Assembly: GCA_036522275.1 (NCBI GenBank)
Contig: DATDGC010000069.1
Coordinates: 30,870 to 94,869, forward strand
From: JAHFRG01 sp036522275
Lineage (GTDB): Bacteria; Pseudomonadota; Gammaproteobacteria; Burkholderiales; JAHFRG01
DNA length: 64,000 nt
Direction: 5' to 3'
Each line of letters starts with the position of its first letter. Position 1 is the stretch's first letter. Below the pieces are notes generated by a model that did no database searches, had not been told where the DNA came from, and saw only the letters and a program-made list of their open reading frames with translations. The position numbers and the translations under genes were made by a program. Positions 53,960-61,334 of this stretch are shown here, one piece after another.

Positions 53960-55324
53960 CTAGTACCGCGGGGTTTTGAACAGCGCAGGATCAAGCGCGT
54001 GTCGCTTGAGCAGCTTGTAAAACTCGGTGCGGTTGCGCTTCGCCAAGCGCGCAGCTTGAGTCACGTTGCCGTTGGTAATTTTCAGCAGCTGTGCCAAATA
54101 TTCGCGTTCAAACTTCTTCTTCGCGTCGTCGAGCGATGAATATCCGCTTTCTTCATTGCCGCGCAATGCTTTCTGCACCAGGGTCAATGGCACGATGGCG
54201 GTTGTGCACAGCGCGACCGCTTGTTCCACCACATTCAGTAACTGCCGGACATTGCCTGGCCAAGGCGCACTCACCAGTTGTTCCAGTGCTTCCGGGGCAA
54301 AGCCGTTTATCTCCTTGTTGTATTTGGCGGTGAGCGTCTTGAGAAACTGGCCGGCTAGCAGCGGGATGTCTTCGCGGCGCGTGGAAAGCGGCGGGATCTT
54401 CAGGGACACAACATTCAGCCGGTAATAGAGGTCTTCGCGGAATTTCCCTTCCGCCATCAGTTCTTCCAGCTTGTGGTGGGTGGCAGAGATAATTCTGACA
54501 TCAACCGCAATAGACTGAGTGGAACCGACCGGCCGCAATTGTTTATCCTGCAACACGCGCAGCAGCTTCACCTGCAAAGCGAGCGGCATGTCACCAATTT
54601 CGTCCAGAAACAGCGTGCCCTGGTTTGCCGCCTGGAACAATCCTTTATGGTCCTGGGTCGCTCCGGTAAAAGAGCCCTTGATGTAACCAAACAACTCGGA
54701 CTCCAAAAGGGTTTCGGGAATCGCGCCGCAGTTTATCGCGATAAACGGTTTACCGCTCCTCACGCTCGCACGATGGATGGCGCGCGCCAGCAACTCCTTG
54801 CCGGTGCCGCTCTCGCCCTGAATCAACACGCTGGCATCGCTCTCCGCAACCAGGCGTGCCTGGGAAAGCACGTCCTCCATGGCCGGGTTGCGCGTGAGCA
54901 AATCCTTTCTCCACGCGCTGTCCTGCTCGCCGGGACTGATTCCGGTTGCTCCGCCTAGCTTGATTGCCGCTTCCACTTGGCTCAGCAGCGCCTTGCTTTC
55001 AAACGGCTTGGTGAGAAAACCAAAAACGCCGCGATTGGTGGCATCCACTGCATCTGGAATGGAGCCGTGCGCGGTTAGAATAACCACCGGAAGTGTTGGG
55101 TTGGTTTTGTGAATCGCCTCGAATAATTCCATGCCATCCATGCCGCCCATGCGCAAATCGGTGATCACCAGATTGGGCTTGGAAATGGAAAGCCTGGCAA
55201 GCGCCTGTTCGCCGCTTTCCACGGTTTCCACTTCATACCCGGAAGCATTAAGCCGCATTGAAATCAGGCGCAGCAGCCCGGGATCATCGTCCACCAACAG
55301 AATGTGCGGTTTGGAAGCGCTCAT
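53960..55324 (-). CDS. glrR: sigma-54-dependent response regulator GlrR (QseF)
   Basis: 454 residues in three domains: receiver (1-125; phosphoacceptor Asp in LVITDLRMGG, Lys in FGFLTKPFESK), AAA+ sigma-54 activator (135-375; Walker A GESGTGKE, Walker B TLFLDEIGDMP, and the sigma-54 contact loop GSFTGA, where the canonical sequence is GAFTGA), and a Fis-type helix-turn-helix ending NVTQAARLAKRNRTEFYKLL and RHALDP, a close match to enterobacterial GlrR. It overlaps the lipoprotein gene by 4 bp; kinase, lipoprotein and regulator form one operon. In E. coli GlrR activates glmY; here the nearest candidate target is the operon just downstream. Confidence 0.93.
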   Translation of the reverse strand: MSASKPHILLVDDDPGLLRLISMRLNASGYEVETVESGEQALARLSISKPNLVITDLRMGGMDGMELFEAIHKTNPTLPVVILTAHGSIPDAVDATNRGVFGFLTKPFESKALLSQVEAAIKLGGATGISPGEQDSAWRKDLLTRNPAMEDVLSQARLVAESDASVLIQGESGTGKELLARAIHRASVRSGKPFIAINCGAIPETLLESELFGYIKGSFTGATQDHKGLFQAANQGTLFLDEIGDMPLALQVKLLRVLQDKQLRPVGSTQSIAVDVRIISATHHKLEELMAEGKFREDLYYRLNVVSLKIPPLSTRREDIPLLAGQFLKTLTAKYNKEINGFAPEALEQLVSAPWPGNVRQLLNVVEQAVALCTTAIVPLTLVQKALRGNEESGYSSLDDAKKKFEREYLAQLLKITNGNVTQAARLAKRNRTEFYKLLKRHALDPALFKTPRY

Positions 55325-55938
55325 TTTGTTTTAACCGGCTGTGACTGCTGACGTTCTATTATGCTTTTTTCAATCACTTTCAGTGCTTCGAGTTTTTGCT
55401 CCAGTTCTTCGAGTTTTTGCCCCAGCTCTTCACTGTGGGTCTGCTCGGTTTGAAGCTCATCTTTCAATCCCTCGAGTTTTTGCTCCAGCTCTTCGTTGCG
55501 GCTCTGCTCGGTTTTAAGCTTCTCTTCCTGCCTCTTATGCTCGGCTATATGGGAGGAAAGCAGCAAGGCAAAATCCTTGAGTTGGGAGCTCTCGTTTGCC
55601 TTGTTGGCGAGAAACTCCTTGAGCAGGCCAAGCGCTTTGGCATCATCCTTGAAGCCGGTGTTGGGCAGGCTCAATAGAAGCGCGAGCTGCAATCGGCTGC
55701 TGTCATTTTTGTTTTTGGCATAACCTTGATTGATCACTGTGTACTCTTTTTTCAGCTCTTCACCGGAAATGCTCGAAGCGTAACGGAAATACGCCAGATA
55801 GCCGTCAACATCATGGGGTTGCCTGGTAGTTTTAGGCGTGCTGGTGTCAAGCGGGCTTTTGACAAAGGAACAGCCGCCAAACAATAAGCCGCATAACAAC
55901 AGCGCCGCACCCGCGAGAAATCTGCTATTTAATCTCAT
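55321..55938 (-). CDS. QseG-like outer-membrane lipoprotein
   Basis: 205 residues. Lipoprotein signal with lipobox LFGGC near residue 23. The first half is helical (DVDGYLAYFRYASSISGEEL); from about 120 there is a Glu/Lys/Gln coiled coil with repeated ELEQKLEGLKDEL- and ELGQKLEELEQKL-type heptads. By position between the GlrK and GlrR genes it corresponds to QseG/YfhG, which in E. coli activates the kinase from the envelope. Sequence similarity is low, so the assignment is by context. Overlaps both neighbours by 4 bp. Confidence 0.78.
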   Translation of the reverse strand: MRLNSRFLAGAALLLCGLLFGGCSFVKSPLDTSTPKTTRQPHDVDGYLAYFRYASSISGEELKKEYTVINQGYAKNKNDSSRLQLALLLSLPNTGFKDDAKALGLLKEFLANKANESSQLKDFALLLSSHIAEHKRQEEKLKTEQSRNEELEQKLEGLKDELQTEQTHSEELGQKLEELEQKLEALKVIEKSIIERQQSQPVKTK

Positions 55939-57374
55939 TCACCCGCCCGCCTGCACGGCAAAGTGACTCGGAAGTGCGCGCCGTCTGTCACGTCGTCGAG
56001 GATTTCTATGCTGCCACCGTGAGCAACAATATGCTCCCTGGTAATCGCCAGGCCGAGGCCGGTACCCTTGATGTGGCTGCCGGGAGCTTGCTCGCCATGA
56101 AAAAATTCATCGAATACCCGGCTTTTGTCTTCTTCGGTGATGCCAGGACCACTATCTATGACATCCAGCAGCAGCACTTTATCATCCCGCTCAAGACGGA
56201 TTTCTATAGCCCCACCCGCCGGGGAGAATTTGATGGCGTTGGATAGCAAGTTATCGACTGTCACTCTCAGTTTTTCCTCATCGCCAAGAATAATGGTTTC
56301 ACAACAACGTGTTTTCAATTCCAGGCCCCTTGCCAACAAGGCCAGCTTCTGGTCTGCCGCTACTTTGTCAATGATTGTTTTGAGATTGACCGGCTTGAGG
56401 TCGAGGGCGGTATTGCGGAACTTGCTGGTATGGTAGCTCAATAAACCTTCTATTAGCGTTTGCAATTGTATGCTGTTACTCCGCATGATGCTGGCGATTT
56501 CCCGTTGTTGCTCGGTCAATTTACCCCCAACCTCGTCGCTCAGCAATTCGCTTCCCTCGCGTATCGCGGTAAGCGGTGTCTTCAATTCATGCGAGACATG
56601 CCGTAGAAACCGCGTTTTCTGCTGTTCAAGCTCGATCAGTCGCGTCCTCAGCCAATCCAGCCTTTGCCCCAGGTTTTCAAGGTCTTGCGGCCCTTTGACT
56701 TCAATTGCAGAGGTAAATTGCTCGCTGCCAAGCCTACGTATTGCGCTATCCAGTTGCCTGATTGGGCGCGCAATCAAAATGGTGAAACCCACTGCCAGCA
56801 ATACCGCAATCGGAACCGAGGCGAGAACCTGCCAAAGCAAAATCCGTTGCGCTTCTGACGCTGTCTGCTGCAACACGTTGACTTCCCGGTCTATCAGCTG
56901 GTTGCTCTGCGCGAGAAGCGACTGGGCGAGATCGGATAGCAGCACGTACTCCAGCGCCATGGATTTGCTATTGCCTGGGTTCCGTGGATTTTTCTGCAGA
57001 CTTGCAAACAGTATCTGCTCCCGCTCCGCCAATTCATCCAATTCTTTTTTTTGTTCCTCGTCGAGCGGCAAGCGGGCAAGCTCCGTAGCCGTCTCACGGA
57101 AGTTCTGGTGAGTCTTGGCGTAATCTCCAAGCAAGCTCTGGTCGCCGAGAATGATGAACTGCCGTACGGTGCGCTCCATTTGCGTGAGCTGCTCCACCAA
57201 GATGCGGCTCCCCTGGGTCGCTTGTACCGCCTGATACACCGCTTTCTGACTTTGATTGGCGAGCCGGTCCACATACAGCGCCGCATTTAAAAACGCAAAA
57301 AACAACGGCAGCGAGACCAGGACGAACCCCAGTAAAATGAGCTGCAAAAATGATTTCGGATAATAGATCTTCAC
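55935..57374 (-). CDS. glrK: sensor histidine kinase GlrK (QseE)
   Basis: 479 residues. TM helix at about 10-32, a periplasmic helical sensor region (35-180), second TM about 184-204, HAMP (RPIRQLDSAIRRLGS), dimerisation/phosphoacceptor His in FLRHVSHELKTPLTAIREG, and the ATPase domain with DNLLSNAIKFSP, DSGPGITEEDK and GTGLGLAITREHI. First gene of glrK-qseG-glrR, the order known from Enterobacteria. The signal is not known; envelope stress is the usual suggestion. Confidence 0.94.
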   Translation of the reverse strand: MKIYYPKSFLQLILLGFVLVSLPLFFAFLNAALYVDRLANQSQKAVYQAVQATQGSRILVEQLTQMERTVRQFIILGDQSLLGDYAKTHQNFRETATELARLPLDEEQKKELDELAEREQILFASLQKNPRNPGNSKSMALEYVLLSDLAQSLLAQSNQLIDREVNVLQQTASEAQRILLWQVLASVPIAVLLAVGFTILIARPIRQLDSAIRRLGSEQFTSAIEVKGPQDLENLGQRLDWLRTRLIELEQQKTRFLRHVSHELKTPLTAIREGSELLSDEVGGKLTEQQREIASIMRSNSIQLQTLIEGLLSYHTSKFRNTALDLKPVNLKTIIDKVAADQKLALLARGLELKTRCCETIILGDEEKLRVTVDNLLSNAIKFSPAGGAIEIRLERDDKVLLLDVIDSGPGITEEDKSRVFDEFFHGEQAPGSHIKGTGLGLAITREHIVAHGGSIEILDDVTDGAHFRVTLPCRRAGE

Positions 57375-57447
57375 TGCAGTGCCTGCGGCCGTGATTTATA
57401 ATACGCTGGTCATTAAGTTTCCTTTCCCTCAATACGATAGCATAACC

Positions 57448-57984
57448 ATGCCAAGCCACGCTCCTACCGAATTCGCAGCTTTAACGCGTAATCCCGGCAG
57501 ACATATTTCCATTATCACCGCGATGGCGAGGAACCGCGTGATCGGCAAAGGAAACCGCATTCCCTGGCGCTTGCCTGGTGAGCTGCAAATTTTCAAGAAA
57601 GTTACGATGGGACATCACATGGTGATGGGACGCAAAACCTACGAATCATTCAACCGCTTGTTGCCTGGGCGCACGACAGTGATTGTCACACGCAACCCAA
57701 ATTACAAGGTTGCGGGTGCAATTGTGGTGAATTCACTGCAAGCGGCGATTTCAGCGTGCGGCTCCGACGATGAAGTTTTCATCATCGGCGGTGCGCAATT
57801 GTTTGAATTGGCGTTACCTCTCGCCGACCGCATTTACCTCACCACGGTTCAGGCGGAAGTCGAGGGCGACACCACCATGCCGGATTTTGATTTAGCGGGG
57901 TGGAAGCAGATATCTACACAAGTGTTCAAAGCTGACGCAAAAAATCTTTATGATTACCATTTTTCCGTTTACCAGAGAAGCTGA
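57448..57984 (+). CDS. folA: dihydrofolate reductase
   Basis: NADPH-dependent reduction of dihydrofolate, regenerating the cofactor used by ThyA. 178 residues. ISIITAMARNRVIGKGNRIPWRLPGEL carries the Met20 loop and catalytic acidic residue region, then GRKTYESF and VFIIGGAQLF for NADPH. The nearest start codon is ATG 57448, which leaves a 19-residue extension (MPSHAPTEFAALTRNPGRH) not usual in this family; no alternative start exists closer to the fold. Divergent from glrK. Confidence 0.95.
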   Translation: MPSHAPTEFAALTRNPGRHISIITAMARNRVIGKGNRIPWRLPGELQIFKKVTMGHHMVMGRKTYESFNRLLPGRTTVIVTRNPNYKVAGAIVVNSLQAAISACGSDDEVFIIGGAQLFELALPLADRIYLTTVQAEVEGDTTMPDFDLAGWKQISTQVFKADAKNLYDYHFSVYQRS

Positions 57985-58001
57985 AATGCTTGTGGAAATA
58001 A

Positions 58002-58035
58002 AAAGCGGATTACAACGCTAACCGTAATCCGCTTT
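58002..58035. terminator. bidirectional terminator between folA and the decarboxylase gene
   Basis: AAAGCGGATTAC, 10-nt loop, GTAATCCGCTTT: a perfect 12-bp stem. On the minus strand it is followed by TTTTTATTT, on the plus strand only by TTTC. Confidence 0.88.
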
Positions 58036-58051
58036 CTCGCGCAAAAAAGCC

Positions 58052-59224
58052 CTAAATTACGATTACACCCGGTAAAGGAAAGCCGTTGAAGTTACTGGCG
58101 TAGGAACTGGTGTAGGCGCCGGCGTTGGGGATGTAGATGTAGTCCTCTTCCTGCACGTCTTCCGGCAACAAGTGATCGCGCATCAGCACGTCCATTGAAT
58201 CGCAGGTCGGCCCGGCTACCACCCACGGGATAAGCCTCCCGTTGCGGTCGGTGCGGACCTCATAAATCAGGCCTTCCTGAGTCTCGATGATGCCGCCAAA
58301 CACGCCGGCATCCCAATACATCCAACGTTTGCCGGCGCGCGTTGCGGTTCCCACGACGCGACACACAAAGTATGCAGCATCGCTTACCAGATAGCGCCCC
58401 GGCTCGGCCATGATGCGTATGCTGTCCGACACGCAGGCAATCGCCTCGTTCACAACCTCGCCTATTTTCTCGATGGAGGGAATGGGTTTGACATGGCGCA
58501 CCGGATAGCCGCCGCCGATATTCAAAAGGCGCGGGTTGAGACCGACCACCCGCATCTGCTGGAATATTTTGAGCGCGCTCTCGATGCCGACCCGCCAGTT
58601 TTGCGGGTTACGGCACTGTGAGCCGACGTGGAACGTCACGCCCGCAAGGTCGGCTTTCAGTTCCACCGCGGTCTTGATAATTTCGCGCACTTCAGCGGGG
58701 TGGGCGCCGAATTTTCCCGAAAGCGGCCAGTCACTGCCGATGTTCGGGGTGTCAATCCGCAAATACAACTTGGCATTGGGCTTGACGTTCACGATTTTGC
58801 GCAGCTCTTCCACGCTGTCCAGCACGAACCACTCTACCCCTTTGGCTGCTGCGTACTGCACAGAGTCGCGCGACTTTATCGGATTGCTGTAATAGATTTC
58901 CTGCGCCTTCACTCCCAGGCTGAGCAGGAGATCAAACTCGGCAACGGAAGCGATTTCAAAGCCCGCGCCCTCCTCGATCAGGGTCTTCAGCACTTGCGGA
59001 TGAGGATTGGCCTTCACCGCGTAGTGCGGATGCACGCGCGGCATGGCGGCTTTGAAACGGCGGATTTTGTTGCGGACGATGCTAGAATCAACCAGCAGGA
59101 ATGGCTTGCTGTAACCCTTTTCCAGGGCGCGCCGGACATGTTCGAAGTCCAGGCTGATTTCCGGGTGAGTATCGAAGATTTCTTCGTGTTTGAACCTTCG
59201 TCGTACGGCAGTGCGCATTTGCAT
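58052..59224 (-). CDS. ornithine/lysine decarboxylase, fold type III PLP
   Basis: Makes putrescine (or cadaverine) from ornithine (or lysine). 390 residues, the eukaryotic-ODC-like alanine-racemase fold rather than SpeC/SpeF. PLP Lys in HPHYAVKANPHPQVLK, phosphate loop NIGGGYPVRH, EPGRYLVSDAA, and the partner-subunit Cys in AGPTCDSMDVL. Ornithine versus lysine preference cannot be settled by eye. GGAG 6 nt before ATG 59224. A 23-codon ORF with a perfect ribosome-binding site lies 23 bp upstream, and a terminator follows. Confidence 0.93.
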   Translation of the reverse strand: MQMRTAVRRRFKHEEIFDTHPEISLDFEHVRRALEKGYSKPFLLVDSSIVRNKIRRFKAAMPRVHPHYAVKANPHPQVLKTLIEEGAGFEIASVAEFDLLLSLGVKAQEIYYSNPIKSRDSVQYAAAKGVEWFVLDSVEELRKIVNVKPNAKLYLRIDTPNIGSDWPLSGKFGAHPAEVREIIKTAVELKADLAGVTFHVGSQCRNPQNWRVGIESALKIFQQMRVVGLNPRLLNIGGGYPVRHVKPIPSIEKIGEVVNEAIACVSDSIRIMAEPGRYLVSDAAYFVCRVVGTATRAGKRWMYWDAGVFGGIIETQEGLIYEVRTDRNGRLIPWVVAGPTCDSMDVLMRDHLLPEDVQEEDYIYIPNAGAYTSSYASNFNGFPLPGVIVI

Positions 59225-59247
59225 TGAAATCTCCTTCAGGCGAGGCG

Positions 59248-59319
59248 CTACGTAACAGGAATATGTACGTTGACAAGACCGTCAACAACCACGCTGAAGT
59301 ATTTCCTCTCTCTTGTCAT
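59248..59319 (-). CDS. putative 23-residue leader peptide upstream of the decarboxylase
   Basis: ATG 59319 preceded by AGGAGG at 5-nt spacing, the best ribosome-binding site in the neighbourhood; peptide starts MTRERKYFSV and ends VHIPVT at TAG. The stop is 23 bp before the decarboxylase ATG. Such a short, well-initiated ORF ahead of a polyamine gene is what a regulatory uORF looks like; E. coli speF has an ornithine-sensing leader peptide (SpeFL), although that enzyme is of another fold and the peptides share no sequence. It could also be a small functional protein. Confidence 0.6.
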   Translation of the reverse strand: MTRERKYFSVVVDGLVNVHIPVT

Positions 59320-59366
59320 GATGACCTCCTCTTGAGCCAAGTGCTGTGCAATAGAAAATGTGGCGA

Positions 59367-59394
59367 ATTATACCCCCGTGGCCCGGGGATGCAA
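59367..59394 (-). promoter_or_regulatory. putative promoter of the leader-peptide/decarboxylase operon
   Basis: TTGCAT (59394-59389), 16-bp G/C-rich spacer (CCCCGGG...GGGGG), TATAAT (59372-59367). Start near 59360, about 40 nt before the leader ATG. The AT-rich stretch 59401-59540 behind it has no gene. Confidence 0.5.
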
Positions 59395-59540
59395 GACAAT
59401 TTTTCGGGTGAAACCACTACTAATAGTAGGTAGGGTAGTAGAAAATATCAAGAAAAATTTTAAGTTACTGAATCACCGCGATTTCCCACCTAACAAGGCT
59501 GATTCCCGTATTTGCTACAAATATTTGGAGAGAAAGCTGC

Positions 59541-60107
59541 TTAAATTTTAGGCAGGGTCACGCCGCGCTGTCCCTGGTATTTGCCGCCGCGATCCTTGTA
59601 CGAAGTCGCGCAAACTTCGTCGGATTCAAAGAAGACTACCTGCGCCACGCCCTCGTTGGCGTAAATTTTCGCCGGCAGCGGCGTGGTGTTGGAGAATTCC
59701 AGCGTTACGAATCCTTCCCACTCCGGCTCCAAGGGCGTCACGTTCACGATGATTCCGCAGCGCGCATAGGTGGATTTGCCGAGGCAGAGAGTGAGTATAT
59801 TGCGCGGGATGCGGAAATACTCGACTGTGCGGGCGAGGGCAAACGAATTGGGCGGGATGATGCAGATGTCGCCTTTGACATCCACGAACGAATTCGAGTC
59901 GAAATTCTTGGGGTCCACAATGGTGGTATTGATGTTAGTGAAGAGCTTGAATTCGTCGGAGCAGCGGATATCGTAGCCGTAGCTCGAAGTGCCGAATGAT
60001 ATTACGCGGTGGCCGTTTACCTCTTTAACTTGATTGGGTTCAAACGGCTCGATCATGCCCCGCTCTTCCGCCATGCGGCGGATCCATTTGTCGGATTTGA
60101 TGGACAT
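59541..60107 (-). CDS. dcd: dCTP deaminase
   Basis: Converts dCTP to dUTP, feeding dUMP to ThyA. 188 residues, the usual length. Landmarks: SFGTSSYGYDIRC, nucleotide-binding FALARTVEYFRIPRN, and the catalytic Glu in TPLEPEWEGFVTLEFSN. Start MSIKSDKWIRRMAEERGMIEP. It follows mrp by 14 bp on the same strand. Confidence 0.97.
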   Translation of the reverse strand: MSIKSDKWIRRMAEERGMIEPFEPNQVKEVNGHRVISFGTSSYGYDIRCSDEFKLFTNINTTIVDPKNFDSNSFVDVKGDICIIPPNSFALARTVEYFRIPRNILTLCLGKSTYARCGIIVNVTPLEPEWEGFVTLEFSNTTPLPAKIYANEGVAQVVFFESDEVCATSYKDRGGKYQGQRGVTLPKI

Positions 60108-60121
60108 GGCGGGAAAAGTTG

Positions 60122-61210
60122 TTAGGTATTCTGAATGACTATCTTGGGGAACAACGCGGTTCTATCCTGCGCCTGCTCGGCGATTATGAGCGCCACTTTT
60201 CGGGCAATGCTGCGGTAAATCTGGCTCACGCGCCCGTCCGGGTCGGTTACCACGGTCGGCTTGCCTGCATCCGCTTGCTCACGGATGTTAATGTCGAGCG
60301 GGAGTGAACCCAGAAATTCCACGTTGTAATCCTTGCACATCTTCTCACCCCCGCCCGCGCCAAAAATATGCTCCTCGTGGCCGCACTTGGAGCAGATATG
60401 GGTACTCATGTTTTCCACGATGCCGATTATGGGAATGCCGACTTTTTCGAACATCTTGAGCCCCTTGCGCGCGTCCAACAACGCGATGTCCTGCGGCGTG
60501 GTCACGATTATAGCGCCGGTGACTGGCACTTTTTGGGCAAGGGTCAGCTGGATGTCACCGGTGCCTGGTGGCAGGTCCACCACCAGATAATCGAGTTCGC
60601 GCCAGCGGGTTTCGGTGAGCAACTGCTCCAGCGCCTGCGTCACCATCGGCCCGCGCCATACCATGGGCGTTTCCACGTCGATCAGGAAACCAATGGACAT
60701 CGCCTGCAGGCCGTGTCCGTCCATCGGTTCGAGGCTTTTGCCGTCGCGCGATTCCGGGCGTCCCTGGATGCCGAGCATGGTAGGCTGCGATGGGCCGTAA
60801 ATGTCCGCGTCCAGTATCCCTACCGCCGCGCCTTCAGCCGAGAGCGCCAACGCCAGGTTGACCGCGGTGGTGGATTTCCCCACCCCGCCTTTGCCTGAGG
60901 CCACGGCGATGATGTTTTTGACATTGGGGACGAGCTTCACACCACGCTGCACGCTGTGCGAGACGATCTTGGTAGTAACGTTGATGTTGATATTGCCGAT
61001 ACCTGCAAGGGGTTTAAGCTTTGCCATAACCTGCTTGCGGATTTGCTCGCTCACGCTTTTTGCGGGATACCCCAGGACGATGTCGAGCGACACATCTTTG
61101 CCGTCAATCTTGATGTTCTTGGCCGACTTGCTGGAAATGTAATCCTTGTGGGTGTAGGGATCCGTGATTTCCTTCAGCGCGTCCTGCACCAGCTGCTCCG
61201 ATATAGCCAT
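60122..61210 (-). CDS. apbC: iron-sulfur cluster carrier protein Mrp (ApbC/NBP35 family)
   Basis: P-loop ATPase that carries and delivers 4Fe-4S clusters. 362 residues: N-terminal MIP18-like domain (1-85; ALKEITDPYTHKDYIS), deviant Walker A GKGGVGKSTTAVNLA, LVVDLPPGTGDIQLTL, and the cluster-binding CxxC in HICSKCGHEEHIF. ATG 61210 is standard. The apbC-dcd and metG divergent arrangement is common in Betaproteobacteria. Confidence 0.96.
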   Translation of the reverse strand: MAISEQLVQDALKEITDPYTHKDYISSKSAKNIKIDGKDVSLDIVLGYPAKSVSEQIRKQVMAKLKPLAGIGNININVTTKIVSHSVQRGVKLVPNVKNIIAVASGKGGVGKSTTAVNLALALSAEGAAVGILDADIYGPSQPTMLGIQGRPESRDGKSLEPMDGHGLQAMSIGFLIDVETPMVWRGPMVTQALEQLLTETRWRELDYLVVDLPPGTGDIQLTLAQKVPVTGAIIVTTPQDIALLDARKGLKMFEKVGIPIIGIVENMSTHICSKCGHEEHIFGAGGGEKMCKDYNVEFLGSLPLDINIREQADAGKPTVVTDPDGRVSQIYRSIARKVALIIAEQAQDRTALFPKIVIQNT

Positions 61211-61334
61211 TACCTCTCCTCTAAAACCTCTGCACCACATGCCAAACGGTAAAGTTTAACAATTATACCCGCCGCGAATACTGTTCAGGGCTATGCTTTG
61301 TTACAATTTGATACCTTAAGCCCAGTCCGGCCTC

